Assembly (NCBI GenBank): GCA_003194525.1
Contig: NBIV01000026.1
Span: 62,001 to 126,000 of the forward strand
Direction: 5' to 3'
From: Gracilariopsis chorda
Lineage: Eukaryota > Rhodophyta > Florideophyceae > Gracilariales > Gracilariaceae
Length of the DNA stretch: 64,000 bases
The notes under the pieces are model-generated. The model searched no databases. It saw only the letters and a list, made by a program, of their open reading frames with translations, and was not told where the DNA came from. Shown piece by piece: positions 11,073 through 22,422 of the stretch; the first letter of the stretch is position 1; each line of letters begins with the position of its first letter. The position numbers were made by a program, and so were the translations under genes.

Positions 11073-12114
11073 GCGCGGATATTACGCAAATGCGTTGCTC
11101 CACACCAGGCTTGAATGAAGCATCGGCCGATTTCGCAACCTTTTGGCGCAGTGCGCGCATAACACTTAACTGAGCCATTTCATGTTCCATTTCCAGACGG
11201 GCGGTGTTCGCCAGTTTCGCACGTTCCGCATGGGTAGCTTTTGGTAGTTTTGGTTCGTCAAACATCGAAACTGATGGGTATTCACCAAGAAAAGGAATAG
11301 AGGGCACTATAACTTCTGGTCTAAGAGTGTTCTTCATTGCATAGACGGAGATTGCAAGAACAAAAGACAGTTCAACATTTGGGTTGACAAGTTGGAGTTT
11401 CCTAAAATTCTGTAGAGGTGCGTGATACCTTTCTCCGATTCCCATATTGTTGTGAGATTCTATACCGGTGCGGCTTATGTCAACGGATGGCATTTTGTCC
11501 ATGCCAATGAAAGTATCGCTGAATGCGGTACCTTGATCAATCCTAATACGGTTCGGTAATCCAGTATAGATTGTAACCCACCATTTAGCAAATGTTTCCG
11601 ATATGATTTTGGTGGAGACATCGAGTAGGAATCTTGCTCCACTAAAACGGGTTTCGGCATCCACCAAATGGAGAACGAGTTTGCCATCGAGGTACATGAT
11701 ATCCATGATGACTTCTTCGTTGAAGCGAACATTCTCTGAGCCAATTGTGACCTTAAACCTTGACGGTGCTGGTTGAGTCCGCTGACAAGGGTCACATGAT
11801 TTCGAAATATCTTCGAGCTGCCTTTTGGTTTCCTCAGCGGTGTTTTCCGGACGGGCTTTTCTTAGAAGGTTGAACAGTTTGTCTGCTGAAGGGTGGAAAA
11901 ATTGGCGATGGAGTCGGGTAAGCTGCTGGGTTGTAAACAGCGTGAGGATAAGTATGTTGTTCTTGCCGTACAAATGACCATCAAAGCGAATGATAGGAAT
12001 ACTCACATCGTCTAGGACGTATTCGTCACCTTTCCTACCAGTATTTCGGACAACTGTTCGTTTGATCAACCTACTGGTGACAGTGCAGGCTGTGATCGAG
12101 TACATCCATACCAA
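11073..12114 (-). pseudogene. Copia integrase region of element D
   Basis: The N-terminal His/Cys part (LHRQFFHPSADKLFNLLRKA, then CDPCQRTQPAPSRF) is the gag-pre-integrase zinc-binding pattern of Copia elements. The core shows DIMYLDGKLVLHLVDAETRF, GLPNRIRIDQGTAFSDTF and GIESHNNMGIGERYHAPLQN, which carry the acidic catalytic positions. A Copia C-terminal part follows (PEVIVPSIPFLGEYPSVSMF). It lies next to the protease on the same strand and ends where the LTR of element A starts. Confidence 0.8.
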
Positions 12115-12119
12115 GTAGA

Positions 12120-12360
12120 GCGAGTATATCTGCTGATATCACATCAACGTAAAACTTAATGGTAGGTACTCCTGGTGCAGTGTCCTGGGGTATAATTATT
12201 TTCCCAAGAGATTCGTACGTAGTTTCTGCGAACCTCAACTTCTGTTTGGATGGAATTAACTTTAACCTGTAGACAATTTGGTTATAAACACCTCTTGCTT
12301 CTTTAACACTAACAACAGAGCTTGGAGCTCCAATGTCAACACTGAAACCCGTACAATGGC
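12120..12360 (-). pseudogene. Copia aspartic protease segment of element D
   Basis: Minus-strand translation shows GFSVDIGAPSSVVSV, which resembles the Copia protease active-site region (hydrophobic-D-x-G-A/C), and further on SADILALLGMDVLDH, the closing hydrophobic strand. Element E has the same DEGAPTST-like block. The reading comes from short motifs, so the ends are approximate. Confidence 0.55.
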
Positions 12361-12474
12361 CCTTCTAGCGTTTCTTCTCCAGCGAAGAGGTGTACATTGA
12401 TGAGCAATTTACTTCTATCTTACCAGAATGGTGGTACAGTTTTTATTTACGCCATGGAATAGCTTTTCTATGGG

Positions 12475-13789
12475 TTAGCGATCTGGGTTTTGGGTACTCA
12501 ACGCCTGGCGTCTGCTTAAAGCATCCTCTGGAAAATCCTGCTCATCCGTGAGGCGCACTTTCTTAACCCCAGGCGGTGATTTCAATCTGGTTGCGATTTG
12601 CGAGAGAGCTTGTTCTTCATCGGCGAAATGGGTAGGAGTGGCTTCATCCTGAGCTGTGTCCTCATCCATATCTGAGTCCGCTGTTAGCGTTTGAAGTGCT
12701 TCGAGCTCTTTGTAGTTTGTGTACACTACTTGGTCTTCCTGTATGGGTTCGACCACGCAATCATCATCCCGAAGCGAGTTAACAACTTCCAATAGTACAT
12801 TTACAGCGGTTGTGCCTTTCTGGAAAGAAGTCATCACACTATTTCGGATATCTCTGAACCTGTGATTAGAACCTGAATGAAATCGGGCGAAATAATCATC
12901 TGCCCCACAAATGGTGCAAAGCATGCGTCGACCATCTTTACCAATTGGGTTTTTCCTCCGGTTTCCTGGTAGGAAACGACCTTTGCGGTTACGGGGCGGT
13001 ACTCCATACTGCTGGTAGTATGTCTTAGCCTCTGAGGTTTCCTTTAGCTCTTCCGATAATTGGATCTGTTCTCGGAGTGCCGTAACAAATCGATTGAAGG
13101 TAAACCTAGCGGTCGTCTTTGGCTAATAGATGTAGAAGCCCAGGCCCTGGTCAGAACTTCCTTGCCAAGAAATCTCTTTTTATGATCGTCAGAACGAAAT
13201 TCGGGAGGAGCCTGTGGGGTAAGGACGTCGATCTTATCAACCAAAGTGGTAAGTCCAATGTCGGTAGATGCAATGTCTTCGTCTTTCATGGCCTTGTCGG
13301 TGGTGATGCGTTCTAACTGTGCCTGTACCGCAAGCTGCCTAGCATCATTTTCATACTCCTGAAGCACAACCTTGATTTGGTCTTCGAAGCTCATAGCATT
13401 ATGGGTGTTCTCGAAGTATTAGTCCCTGACAGGTCCACCAAAGAGCGAAAAGAACACATTTTTCTTCTGTTCCGACGAAAGTTCGTACTGCGTAACACGA
13501 ACTTCGTAATCCCTTAAGCAATGAAGAATTGATTGGTTCTTATCCCCAGTAAACGTCGAGTCTCTGAAGTACAGGCTCACCGATGTGGCCTTCTTCTATT
13601 TTTTTCAAAGTTCGGTAGCTTTTTGGTTCTAGTAATGGGAACATTCGACGAGGGAGTTCCGTTTACAACTTGGTTGGTAATTGGTGCACTTACTGGCGTG
13701 TGTGGCTGAGGCAAAGGACAATGTTTTGGCTGCGACGATGCCTGATTCAAGGCGGGGGATGGAGTAACAGCAAAGGATGGCGGTGGCAC
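12475..13789 (-). pseudogene. gag region of element D, downstream of the S1 insertion
   Basis: Segments include FEDQIKVVLQEYENDARQLA at the start and a basic stretch with RMLCTICGADDYFARFHSG, a Cys/His cluster in the usual nucleocapsid place. The C-terminal part is acidic and Ser/Thr-rich (DSDMDEDTAQDEATPTHFAD). Upstream is a Pro/Ser-rich part near 13577-13789. It is assigned to gag from its position before the protease and from the Cys/His cluster; no domain is decisive. Confidence 0.5.
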
Positions 13790-13888
13790 TAAACTTGATT
13801 GATTTGAAGTGCAATCCTCAAGGAGGAAGACTCAGCGATGCCCTGTAGACTTGTTTTTCCCGCTTTCGCGTGTTTATGATTACTACCG

Positions 13889-14708
13889 CTACTAGCGGGT
13901 GTCTCAGCCCTCAGCGGGTCTGCACTGTGCACTGTGCACCAGGGTCACACCTGTGCATGCGCCGTGCGCCGCCCAGGGCGTGAGTGGACAACGTGTGACA
14001 CGGATCGTCAGGAGGAGGTTGGCACCACAGTGTGGACATTTATTTAATTTATATTTATTATTTATAATTTATCTACGCTACAGTAGGGAGATTACTACAC
14101 TATATAGTGGCTCGGCGACCTCGCCCTGACACTGAGTAAACTTCCCCAACCAGGGTTCTTGGCTCTAAGTCTTTTCCGCTTTCGCGAGTCTTCTACACTC
14201 TTCGGAGGTAAAGCCGCGTTACAAACGGTAGACCTATCCACCCTGCGTCACCAGAAGTATCACCACCTTGGGCGTTTGTCACTTAATTCACCACCGCCGT
14301 GTTCTCACCCCTGTATAGGGTTCCTTTGTATCTTTTTCCGTGGCCCCGTTGGCCCACACCCCCGTCGCCCCCAATCGGGCATCCCCGTATTTCCCTTACC
14401 CCACTTTCGTGGTTTCTACCCCTTTGTGTGGTTGCTAGTCATCGCTGAAGCGTGTCTCTCGTGCCGGTATCCTGTGACGTCGTCCCCCACTTACGTGGAC
14501 TCGTACTCCTTGGGAGGGCTGTTTTCCCATTCGTGGTGATCCTAATCCTACCGTTTCATCACTTCCAGCTTGGCTTGAGGGTGAGCCTCGGCTTTACAAC
14601 CCGAATTCGTCGTGCTCATTCGGAGAGGCTCCGTTCGCTATGTTACCCTCCAGAGGGGAAGATCCGAACGTCTTCGTGTGTTGTCGCGCTTGCGGGTATT
14701 GAACTACA
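13889..14708 (+). repeat. S1: LTR-only insertion (A/B family) in element D
   Basis: About 820 bp, the same length as the B LTRs. Its right part (CCTCGGCTTTACAACCCGAA, CGGAGAGGCTCCGTTCGCTATG) matches S2 near 36230-36280, and it ends ACTACA. The direct repeat ATGATTACTACC flanks it at 13877-13888 and 14708-14719, sharing one base with the LTR end. That is longer than a usual LTR target duplication, so part of it may belong to the LTR. No internal retroelement sequence is present, so it looks like a solo LTR. Confidence 0.65.
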
Positions 14709-14731
14709 TGATTACTACCAGGAGTTCCAAG

Positions 14732-15202
14732 TTAGTACGACTGAACACTACAAGATTCACGGAAAGCGTTAGCTAAACGTGGCTTACTCTCCTTGTGACC
14801 ATAGACGGAAGAGAGCCTTGCGTAAGCAACAATACTTCGGTTTGACTTATCAGCAGATAACAACCGGCTTTTCACCTCAGAGGCGAGGGGAGAGAGGTCA
14901 TAGAATTCTGCCACTTGGTGCAAAACAATTGCGGCGTATCCGCCATTATAGAAATTACTGCGAGTGAAGAAAGTTTCAGCAGATGTTGGGAAAGGTCTAA
15001 AATCCATTTGAAATGATTGGTGATTGTGATATCCGTCATTGGCATTCGTTTCCAACAAATATGCCGCGATATCCTGGAAACATTTCAAACTATCATCAAA
15101 CTGACGAAAGCGTTCAACTCGTTTGGTACATTTGCTGTGTATCTGTTGGCGTGCGTCATTTGAACTATTCGCCATGGTGGAAAGCAACAGCCGGATCATC
15201 AT
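14732..15202 (-). pseudogene. N-terminal gag region of element D, upstream of the S1 insertion
   Basis: An open segment with a probable internal start MANSSNDARQQIHSK. It contains RVERFRQFDDSLKCFQDIAA and YNGGYAAIVLHQVAEFYDLS, a helical pattern suited to a Copia Gag. It ends next to S1 and the same element continues beyond it, which is why I place it in D. I do not recognise a named domain. Confidence 0.45.
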
Positions 15203-18200
15203 GATTTTTATCAGCCCAAAGCGGGTGGAAAACCAACTGGTGTAGGTTAGAGAATAATTTTTGAGGATTTAAGGTAGCAAATCCAACTTTACAGTAGCGC
15301 ACAAGCAATTTTTATATTTTATTGCTGTTTCTCTTGATTATTGTGAATTTGTGTTGTAAGCAGTACTTGAATCGAATTTCCCGTTAGAGCAGAAGCTTTT
15401 AGACTGTTTCGGTAGTCAGAATAATTTTATTTAGACTAGGTACTGAAGCGTATCGGAATCTACCTAGCAGGAACAAGGTAGGCAAAGTGGAAGATTAGCA
15501 GTAAAGGGAACCAAGGTTTTCTTTGTCTGGCTGCGTACAGAGGCTGTTGTCAGCTCTGGTCTTCCAAGTCTATTCTATTCTCTAACGTTGTAGTATCCTA
15601 CTAATCCTCGGAAACTACCGATTACGGATTGCGCTTACCGCCGTGCCAACGCAAAGTAGCCTGTCATCAAAGAGATCGTCAGTTATGTTCTTTTCGAAGG
15701 TGTAGAGTAGGAAAACTAAAGCTAGCATTAGGTTGTAAACTAAGACCAGCTAGCGGACTGCGTGGCAAATCTTGCGCCGTAGCGAGCGACGCGAATCTCC
15801 AAATTGGCCAATAGGATACAATCTAATGGACGTGGTGTCAAAAGGGACGTCGTGTCGATTGGACACGTGCCATGGTGGGGTGGAGAGGCTGTAAACAGAG
15901 GGTTGGTTTGGAGTGGTAGAGACTGTAGACTGTCATGTGGCCCAGAAGGCGCATATTCTTGCCCACCTTTGGTAAACCAGATTTTTGAGCCATATAGTAA
16001 GGTTTGTGGTCAGTGTAGCTCGCCTTTTGTACGAAATCTTCACCTTTGTTCTGCATGAGAGGTAGAGGATGGTTTGTTCTGGTTACTGAACAAGGTTGAA
16101 GCCAATTAGGCAAATTTGTTAGAAGATAGAGGCAGATTTATGCGGCCGTTCCGCAAAGATTTTCATTCCTTGTCGAATTAAGGTTTGGACATATACGGGG
16201 GGGTATTGAGATTTGTCTGACTTCTAGCTACGCTTCGCCATTGGCTTTGATCTCTACGTGTGTCTCATCCATAGCCAATGGGCAACGGATATTTCAAATG
16301 CTATGATACTGTATTGCCATAAAACACGAGATACTTCTCCTTTCTGTTGCCTTCATTGACAGCATAACGCAGGCGCCCGGGGCTACATTCGCCCTGATGC
16401 TATGGCGAACAACCATCCACTGCACCACAAAGGCACTAGACTGGTTTTCTTCGCCCCGATGCAATAATGGTAGGACGAACACCGCCGCTCTTCACTCCCG
16501 CGTGCAACGTAGGCCGCGGAGCTAAGTGTCTTATCTCGTCTTTGATCCTCTCCTTTGGCTACTAGCCAAACGAAGGATACTTTTTAAGCAGAATCGCACC
16601 TGCCGGAGTGCCATTTTTTCTAAGTTTTTAACGATAAACGCTCTTGTGTCAAGCATAGGCAGAGGAATTTCAGAAGCCGTCGCGTTCTCATGACGTACTC
16701 TGCGTTTGCTTGCGTGTGAGATATGCACCGCTACACGTACTGGTAAAGATTGTAAGTCAAGCTTTATAGGTGCAAAGCGTCCACCGCGGTTTACATAGAA
16801 CAAATGGAGTGTATATAGAAGGTTGTGCTTCTTCTGTGTTATATACCTGCCATCAAAGATATCGCTTCATGGTTGTTAACAGAAGCTAGGGTATGCCCCA
16901 AAGAGGATGCTTGAGGTCCTACGTAGATTCAAACCGCAAGTGCACCAAGCAAGGACCTTGAGTGGTGACACTATGGTGGAAAACGATAACTCGATATTCA
17001 TGAGTGGGCAAAGCTGTTGATTCCAAAAGGTCATTCAATGTGGCCCACACAATGTGCGGGAGAGCTTACGCATGTCCTGACCTCCACATGCTCTGTGGCA
17101 TGATGTTGGTGCTTCATTGTCCCAATCGAAGAGGAAGCACAGAATGAAGGCCATTTCTAGACAGCACGACTCTGCAGTTGGAGCAGGTAGATTGCAAACT
17201 GGGATGGACATCAGGGGCATAAGACTATGCCCGGACAACAATGAAAGAACAACAGGTCGTACATAATCGTGGTATACCTGTTTCTATTAGGAGTCTATGA
17301 CCCAAGTGTTTTAGTGTGAGTGGTCAGGGTCATAATGGTGAAGAGCAGAGGGCGAAGATAAGCACAGTGAGCATTCCCACGAAGAGCAAAAACGAAACAA
17401 GCTTTCAGAAACAAGGTTGAGTGGAGCCTTTGCAGTCGTGAGAGTAGATCTTACGGGGTAACATAAGCAATAAAGTCTACCTGCGACTCCGGCTCATCTA
17501 CGACCGCTGGCAGTGATGGAGGTATCGTGGTGCTGAAGAACGAAACGTTTGTTTTAGCCTAACGGGGGTGAGGGTGGCGGTGGGGGTGGGGGGGTGCGAG
17601 GGTGCGAAGGAGAGAAGGGAGAGGTGCACGCGGATATCGGAAGCGCTCTTGAGATATGATATCGCTAACTTACTGAGATTTTCAGTGTGTGGGTGTGAAC
17701 GTGTGTACACCCATAACTCACGTGCGATACAAGTGCAAGCTCTGTAAGGAGGATGGAACGAGTGCAAATATCCTGACATGAAACTGACTTCTTGTCCAGC
17801 TTTCGTCATGTGCAACTCTTCATCTAGGGCCAAGCTATGATACCTGCTATGATACGTGTGGCCAACCTTACACTAGGGAACATGTAAACCTTGTTGAAAT
17901 CTCTGGTCTGTATGCGGCAGCAGAGCGCACGTAAGAGTTGCGCTGTATCACATACTGCGTGTCAGTGTCGGCGTTGATGATGCGGATGACATAAGAGGCC
18001 ATTTGGCGCGAATCGCCAACAATTACACCAGTGTTACCCAAATCAAAACCTCGCGCTAGTGGAATAGGGTGCGGAATGTTCTATGGACACAGTTCGGTCA
18101 AACTGGTGCTCGTATTGCAGCCCAGAAAGGGGGTGCGGGGTAAACAAGGTCATCTCTTGTACAGTTATCATCTCCAGAAAACTCTGCTCAGTTGTTTGAT

Positions 18201-18880
18201 GTTGGGTTTGGGGTGGCGTTTGCCACCAACAGGCTTCAAACCAAAAGCGTGCTCACGCAAGGCTTCCATCGTCGTCCACCACTTCCATTGCGTCCACCAT
18301 GGCTGCTCACGAATGCTCCACCTAAGGTCAAGTTATGACAGTGTTCAGAGTCCTTCCTCAAACAGGCGCGTATCCTAATTCGTCAAACATTTGGTGGAAT
18401 ATGACTAGATACTGCCCAGCAAATGGCCAACCTTGAACCGTTTTCACGTGATTCACAGCCCTGTGTGCACGCGTCACCTATCATCACGCCACCCTCTTCG
18501 ACCTTCTCTAGGAGTATGGGGATACCACTCGCTGCACCAGTATCCTAGGTATGAGTATCTTATGGGTTGGGTACCCCTGCACCTTGAACCCCAGCACCCA
18601 TAATAGCAGTACCCCCCAACTCACGCGACTCGACCATCCCACGGCTGAAAGCCATATACAGCATCTCGTGCAAAAAGGTCCTGCGAACGGCTTGTACTCG
18701 CGTATCCCTTGATAAATCCTAGAACCTTGTCGGCCGCCGCAACACACATCACCCCACCCGAAGTGCTCACATTCTCAGAAAAGGAGTTCGAAAGAGGAAC
18801 AGGGCACTTCAGAACCTGTCCATTTGCTTCCCTCACCCAGACATTACATCTCCACTTCAGCCAACTGCCATTCAATCATA
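15203..18880. other. No confident gene; unassigned region
   Basis: The left few hundred bases may contain the 5' LTR of element D but I could not find its ends. Weak coding-like stretches exist. One is a minus-strand open frame at about 17873-18084, with GNTGVIVGDSRQMASYVIRI and TQYVIQRNSYVRSAAAYRPE, starting just after a possible splice acceptor. Another, at 18621-18875 on the minus strand, contains GVMCVAAADKVLGFIKGY. I recognise neither. A minus-strand MDETHVEIKANGE stretch near 16232-16270 resembles a DDE transposase block, too weakly to call. Confidence 0.3.
17564..17594 (+). other. G-run tract with G-quadruplex potential
   Basis: Plus strand: a run of guanine tracts (GGGGG, GGG, GG, GGGGG, GGGGGGG) separated by one or two bases, followed by a purine-rich GAAGGAGAGAAGGGAGAG stretch. 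This fits a G-quadruplex or a simple low-complexity tract. No gene is tied to it. Confidence 0.4.
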
Positions 18881-19294
18881 TATGTTTGTTAGGATCTGAG
18901 GACCTCACAGTACGTGCTCGACAGCAGCAGAGTCTTCGGTTAACCAATAATCGGCTCATTGGATTCCCATTTGATCACCTTTTCGACCACAACTCGTTTC
19001 TTCTCTCAGTCTGGTATATATCATTTCACTGTTCTGCTGCCTATATCACCTCTCCTATTCTTCTGCATATCATTCTGCTGTTGCTCCTCACTTCAATCTG
19101 GAACTCAAATCTCGGAGCTATCGCTTCACTATTTCTTTTCAATCGATTTGGCCATTTCCTTGACATATCTTTCGGCTTTCGCCGGTTCACCTTTTGTGGA
19201 TTAATCCGTGTCATAAATACGATTGTATATACTGCGAGGCTATTGTTCCTTCTTTCTGCTTACCTACTCGTCCTTCAGGCTTACCGTTCAATTC
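18881..19294 (+). promoter_or_regulatory. Upstream region and likely 5' UTR of the zinc-finger gene
   Basis: A pyrimidine-rich stretch (many TTCT and CTCC runs) directly before the start codon at 19295, with a TATA-like TATATAT at 19015-19021. Open frames cross it, but their products are low-complexity and hydrophobic, so I read it as promoter plus leader. The transcription start is not defined. Confidence 0.4.
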
Positions 19295-20123
19295 ATGGAT
19301 AATGAACTTACAGGAAAGGCCTTCAAACGCTTTATGCACAGAAGGGGGCTTTCGAATGCTGAGGATAACGAACAAACGCCAACAGCTTTGCCTCAACCAG
19401 CGCGTCAACGACGCCTTTCTTCTCCGATCAACTTACCGTCCCAGAGGTCTTCTTCGTCCCAACCATACTCTCATGAAATGACGACGACCACCAACCCAAC
19501 AATACCAACAGATCAACATGGGAGAGCGTACCGTCCCCCGGGAAGCAGTCAATCTACTCAGCCGACACGCACACCTAGAAGGCGACGGAATGAAATGGAT
19601 GATTCTGCAAGAATATATAAATGTGAGTACTGTGATCTCACATTCGGACGGAAGCACCACAAGGAAAGACATGTTGCCAATATTCATCGAAACGTAAGTC
19701 CTGGTATATCTCACATTCTCCTTAGTACGCCCGCCCAACCCTGAATTTCTAACGTTATGTTCTAACCTTCTCTCTTGGATTCGCGATTTCAATCGTTAGG
19801 AAAAGCCCTACGTCTGCTCCATATGTGGCCATCCCTTCCACCAGAAACCAAACCTTGATCGACATCGAGCAACGGTGCATGCGGAAGTTAGTCCATTTCA
19901 ATGTGAGTTCTGTGGACTCTCTTTCTCAAGAAGAAGTGTACTGAAAACACATCTTGTTACTGCTCATCAACGCCATAGAAGATTCCAGTGCCCTATCTGC
20001 AAGAAGTTCTTTGCTCTCTCGAACGATCTATCCGAGCATATGCGAAAGACGCACTCCCAGTCTTCAATTCCGTCCGGATCTTCTGTCCCTCCGCTTCGAC
20101 GAGATCCTCCGGTACGTCGTTAA
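19295..20123 (+). CDS. Four-finger C2H2 zinc-finger protein (two exons)
   Basis: Exon 1 is 19295-19693 and exon 2 is 19800-20123, giving 240 residues. The first 105 or so are Ser/Pro/Thr/Gln-rich and probably disordered, with a basic patch (TPRRRRNEM) that could serve nuclear import. Four C2H2 fingers follow, all CX2CX12HX4H: CEYC, CSIC, CEFC and CPIC. The link between fingers 1 and 2, HRNEKPY, resembles the classic TGEKPY linker and is created by the splice. This points to a nuclear DNA-binding protein, most likely a transcription factor; the target is unknown. I chose the ATG at 19295 because the frame upstream is hydrophobic and leader-like. The gene has no break and is the only intact-looking host gene here. 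A single-exon reading would stop soon after finger 1. Confidence 0.85.
19694..19799 (+). other. Spliceosomal intron in the zinc-finger gene
   Basis: 106 bp, donor GTAAGT, acceptor TTAG, with CTAAC branch-like motifs near 19748-19752 and 19762-19766 and a pyrimidine-rich stretch before the acceptor. Removal joins HRN to EKPY in frame (phase 0) and links finger 1 to fingers 2-4. Confidence 0.85.
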
Positions 20124-22422
20124 TATCGATACATGGCTTTAGTCGACCGTAGCATAGATATTGGTGGTCGATAAAGAGGGATACCTTTCTTTCGAACACG
20201 GAGTTAAACATAAGTGTTCATACTGAGAATACAAAATTTGGGATCAATGGAGAGCTTTTATTGAACGGAACTGTTTGTGTACTTAAGTTGAAAGCAGCTA
20301 CAACATTACTGGTGACGAGTGTCTCGAGAACAATGTGCTTCACTTCACCAGTTCCGAGAGCGTCATCTGCCAAACAGTAGTTCTGTGACTTTCTGCTGGA
20401 CAAGATCGTCGGCGACAAGGATGTGCATGTCTGTTAATGTGTAATGTGGATACATTTCTCCACATTACGATGTCTTGGTAGCATCTAACTCTATCACGGA
20501 GTTCTGTCTCCATAGCGAATCTAAAGGCCATCCCTTAAGAAGAGACTCTTTTCGCCGGCGGGCCGCAAGCCGCTAAAACCCGTTGCTGGAGACCAAGAAA
20601 GCTTCCCACTCCATGCCATAACTCCCGCCTTACACTTTGGCTGTAGAGTAGCTCTTGTGACTGCTGCTTTCCTTCTTCCTTTTACAACAGCGGTGAAGGT
20701 AAGGATGGCGCGGGCGATTCACTTCGTCAATTCACTAATGTACTCCTTCCTATAAACAACAGACAGAGAAGTTCTTAAAAGAAATGATCCATGAAGCCAG
20801 CCAATGCATGTTTCCAAGTAACAGAACTCATAAAAGCACTGACAGCAAAAGCGGTGTATAAATGGCCTCGCACATGCTGATCTGGTTTCTTGAGTAATGT
20901 CAGTATTTCGGCTGGAAGGGAAGGCAACGCTGACAACTGCTTGTGTCTACCAACACCAACAACCATCCGGACTAGTCAGATAGACATATGAGTATGTGAG
21001 TGAGATGCTACATGCAGGCCGCACCATTACGTCCGAGAATGAGGAACCAAACCGAAGCGCTAGTTCTACGTTAGGGGGTCTAATTTGCACACTAATCCTA
21101 GTTGCGGATCCGTCTAACTTCCCTCCGACGATACAGAGAGTTTCCGAATAACTACGGAGACAGGAGCCTGCGAATGAGATGAATTACGGTGCCTTCGGGA
21201 GCAGTAGAACGCTCTTGTGACATCATAAACATAGATACCCCCGCGAACAAATCAGAATTCATAAGTGTGAAGCTAGGACGCGATCTGCGTTGTCCGTTAT
21301 TTCGCAGATACTTGTTCATAACACCATCCATCGACTCTACATTACCCTTTGGGGGTCAAGGCGCCCAACATTTTCAATATCGGTGCTGAGAAGTCGAGGT
21401 CAAAGACTGTCGCAGCTCTGGGTTGTGATAACAAGCCGCTTTTCGATGGACTAGTGCTGTCATGCGATATCCAGTACCTCGGGCACAACACATAAATCCG
21501 CAATATGTCGACCTTCTTGCTGATGCGAGTCACAGGGAAACCAAAAGCGATCCACAAACGAGCATGAGAATACGCAGCCTTCTGAGGCAGTTATTGGTTT
21601 GCATGGTTAGTACGCCCAGTCCGAATAAGGGTTCATCAACCAAAATCACGGGGCCAACCTCCCACGCAATGGCATTCTTGCTATGGAGCAAGCGCATACT
21701 CATTCACTATGGCACGCATACCGATACCAAGGGTACCAAGGCGTTCCGCTCAATAGAGACATGCAACCAACTTTGTTTTCCACGCCGTCTCGTATCCTTA
21801 TGGCTGGAATGCGGTTTAACAATGGATTTGGCACGGGGGTGAACGACGACGGTAACCCTTACTCATAGTACCACTTTACATATTCTACCCGCGTAGCCTT
21901 TCCCACCCCCATGATTCGGGAAACTGCACTGACCAACCTCACTCAAGGTGCACAGCAGACTTTTAACTCTTGTCAAGTGCCGATGTACTTTAAAGCGAAT
22001 GTTCGACCGCCTTACATTTCAGGAGCTTTCTTGAATAGTGCGGAAAGTAGAATAACAGGCTGCGTAAGGCCATGCTCGGTATATCGTGTTCTCCGCCGTC
22101 AAGGGCAGTGCGAACCGAACTTGCGCGGGTCACATGTGCGTTTGAAAGCCCAATTACACCAGCAACTGCGGGGCGCTATTTTTGGCTGTTTCGGCATTAC
22201 AGTTCCACCAGACTTGCATACGTGAAGATGTCATACGCTTTCATTTGGACAACTGAAGACGACATCCTTGTGTCAGTAGGCTACTGTACAAGACGCAGGG
22301 ACAACCCAAGAACCAATAATAAATTTCTAACGCTTCGTAGCCAATAAGAGAGCACTAACCACCAAAACCGGCATGTGTGTCTTGAAGCCACCAAAACTAA
22401 ACAATTAAACAGCAATCAATAC
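20124..22422. other. Unassigned intergenic region
   Basis: It begins with the likely 3' UTR of the zinc-finger gene. Open frames exist at 21462-21842 and 22072-22347 on the plus strand, the latter ending in YAFIWTTEDDILVSVGYCTR, but I recognise no domain and see no supporting splice or start signal. It ends where the left LTR of element F begins. Confidence 0.3.

Larger units (their letters stand above)
11073..15202 (-). mobile_element. Element D: Copia-type LTR retrotransposon, fossil, partial
   Basis: Minus-strand order is gag (15202 to about 12475, split by the S1 LTR), protease (about 12360-12120) and integrase (12114-11073). Protease-integrase before RT is the Copia order. RT and RNase H are missing because element A's LTR abuts the integrase. 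It is related to Copia element E but not very close. The 5' LTR of D should lie to the right of 15202; I could not delimit it. Several breaks. Confidence 0.75.

Noticed and set aside
16370-16450. tRNA or SINE promoter on the minus strand (A-box-like TGGTGCAGTGG)
   Set aside because: Only the A-box-like part fits; no B-box at the right distance and no cloverleaf could be drawn.
18709-19302. 197-codon plus-strand frame before the zinc-finger gene
   Set aside because: Hydrophobic, pyrimidine-driven composition, overlaps the leader and the other frame of the real gene; reads like a chance frame in a CT-rich promoter.
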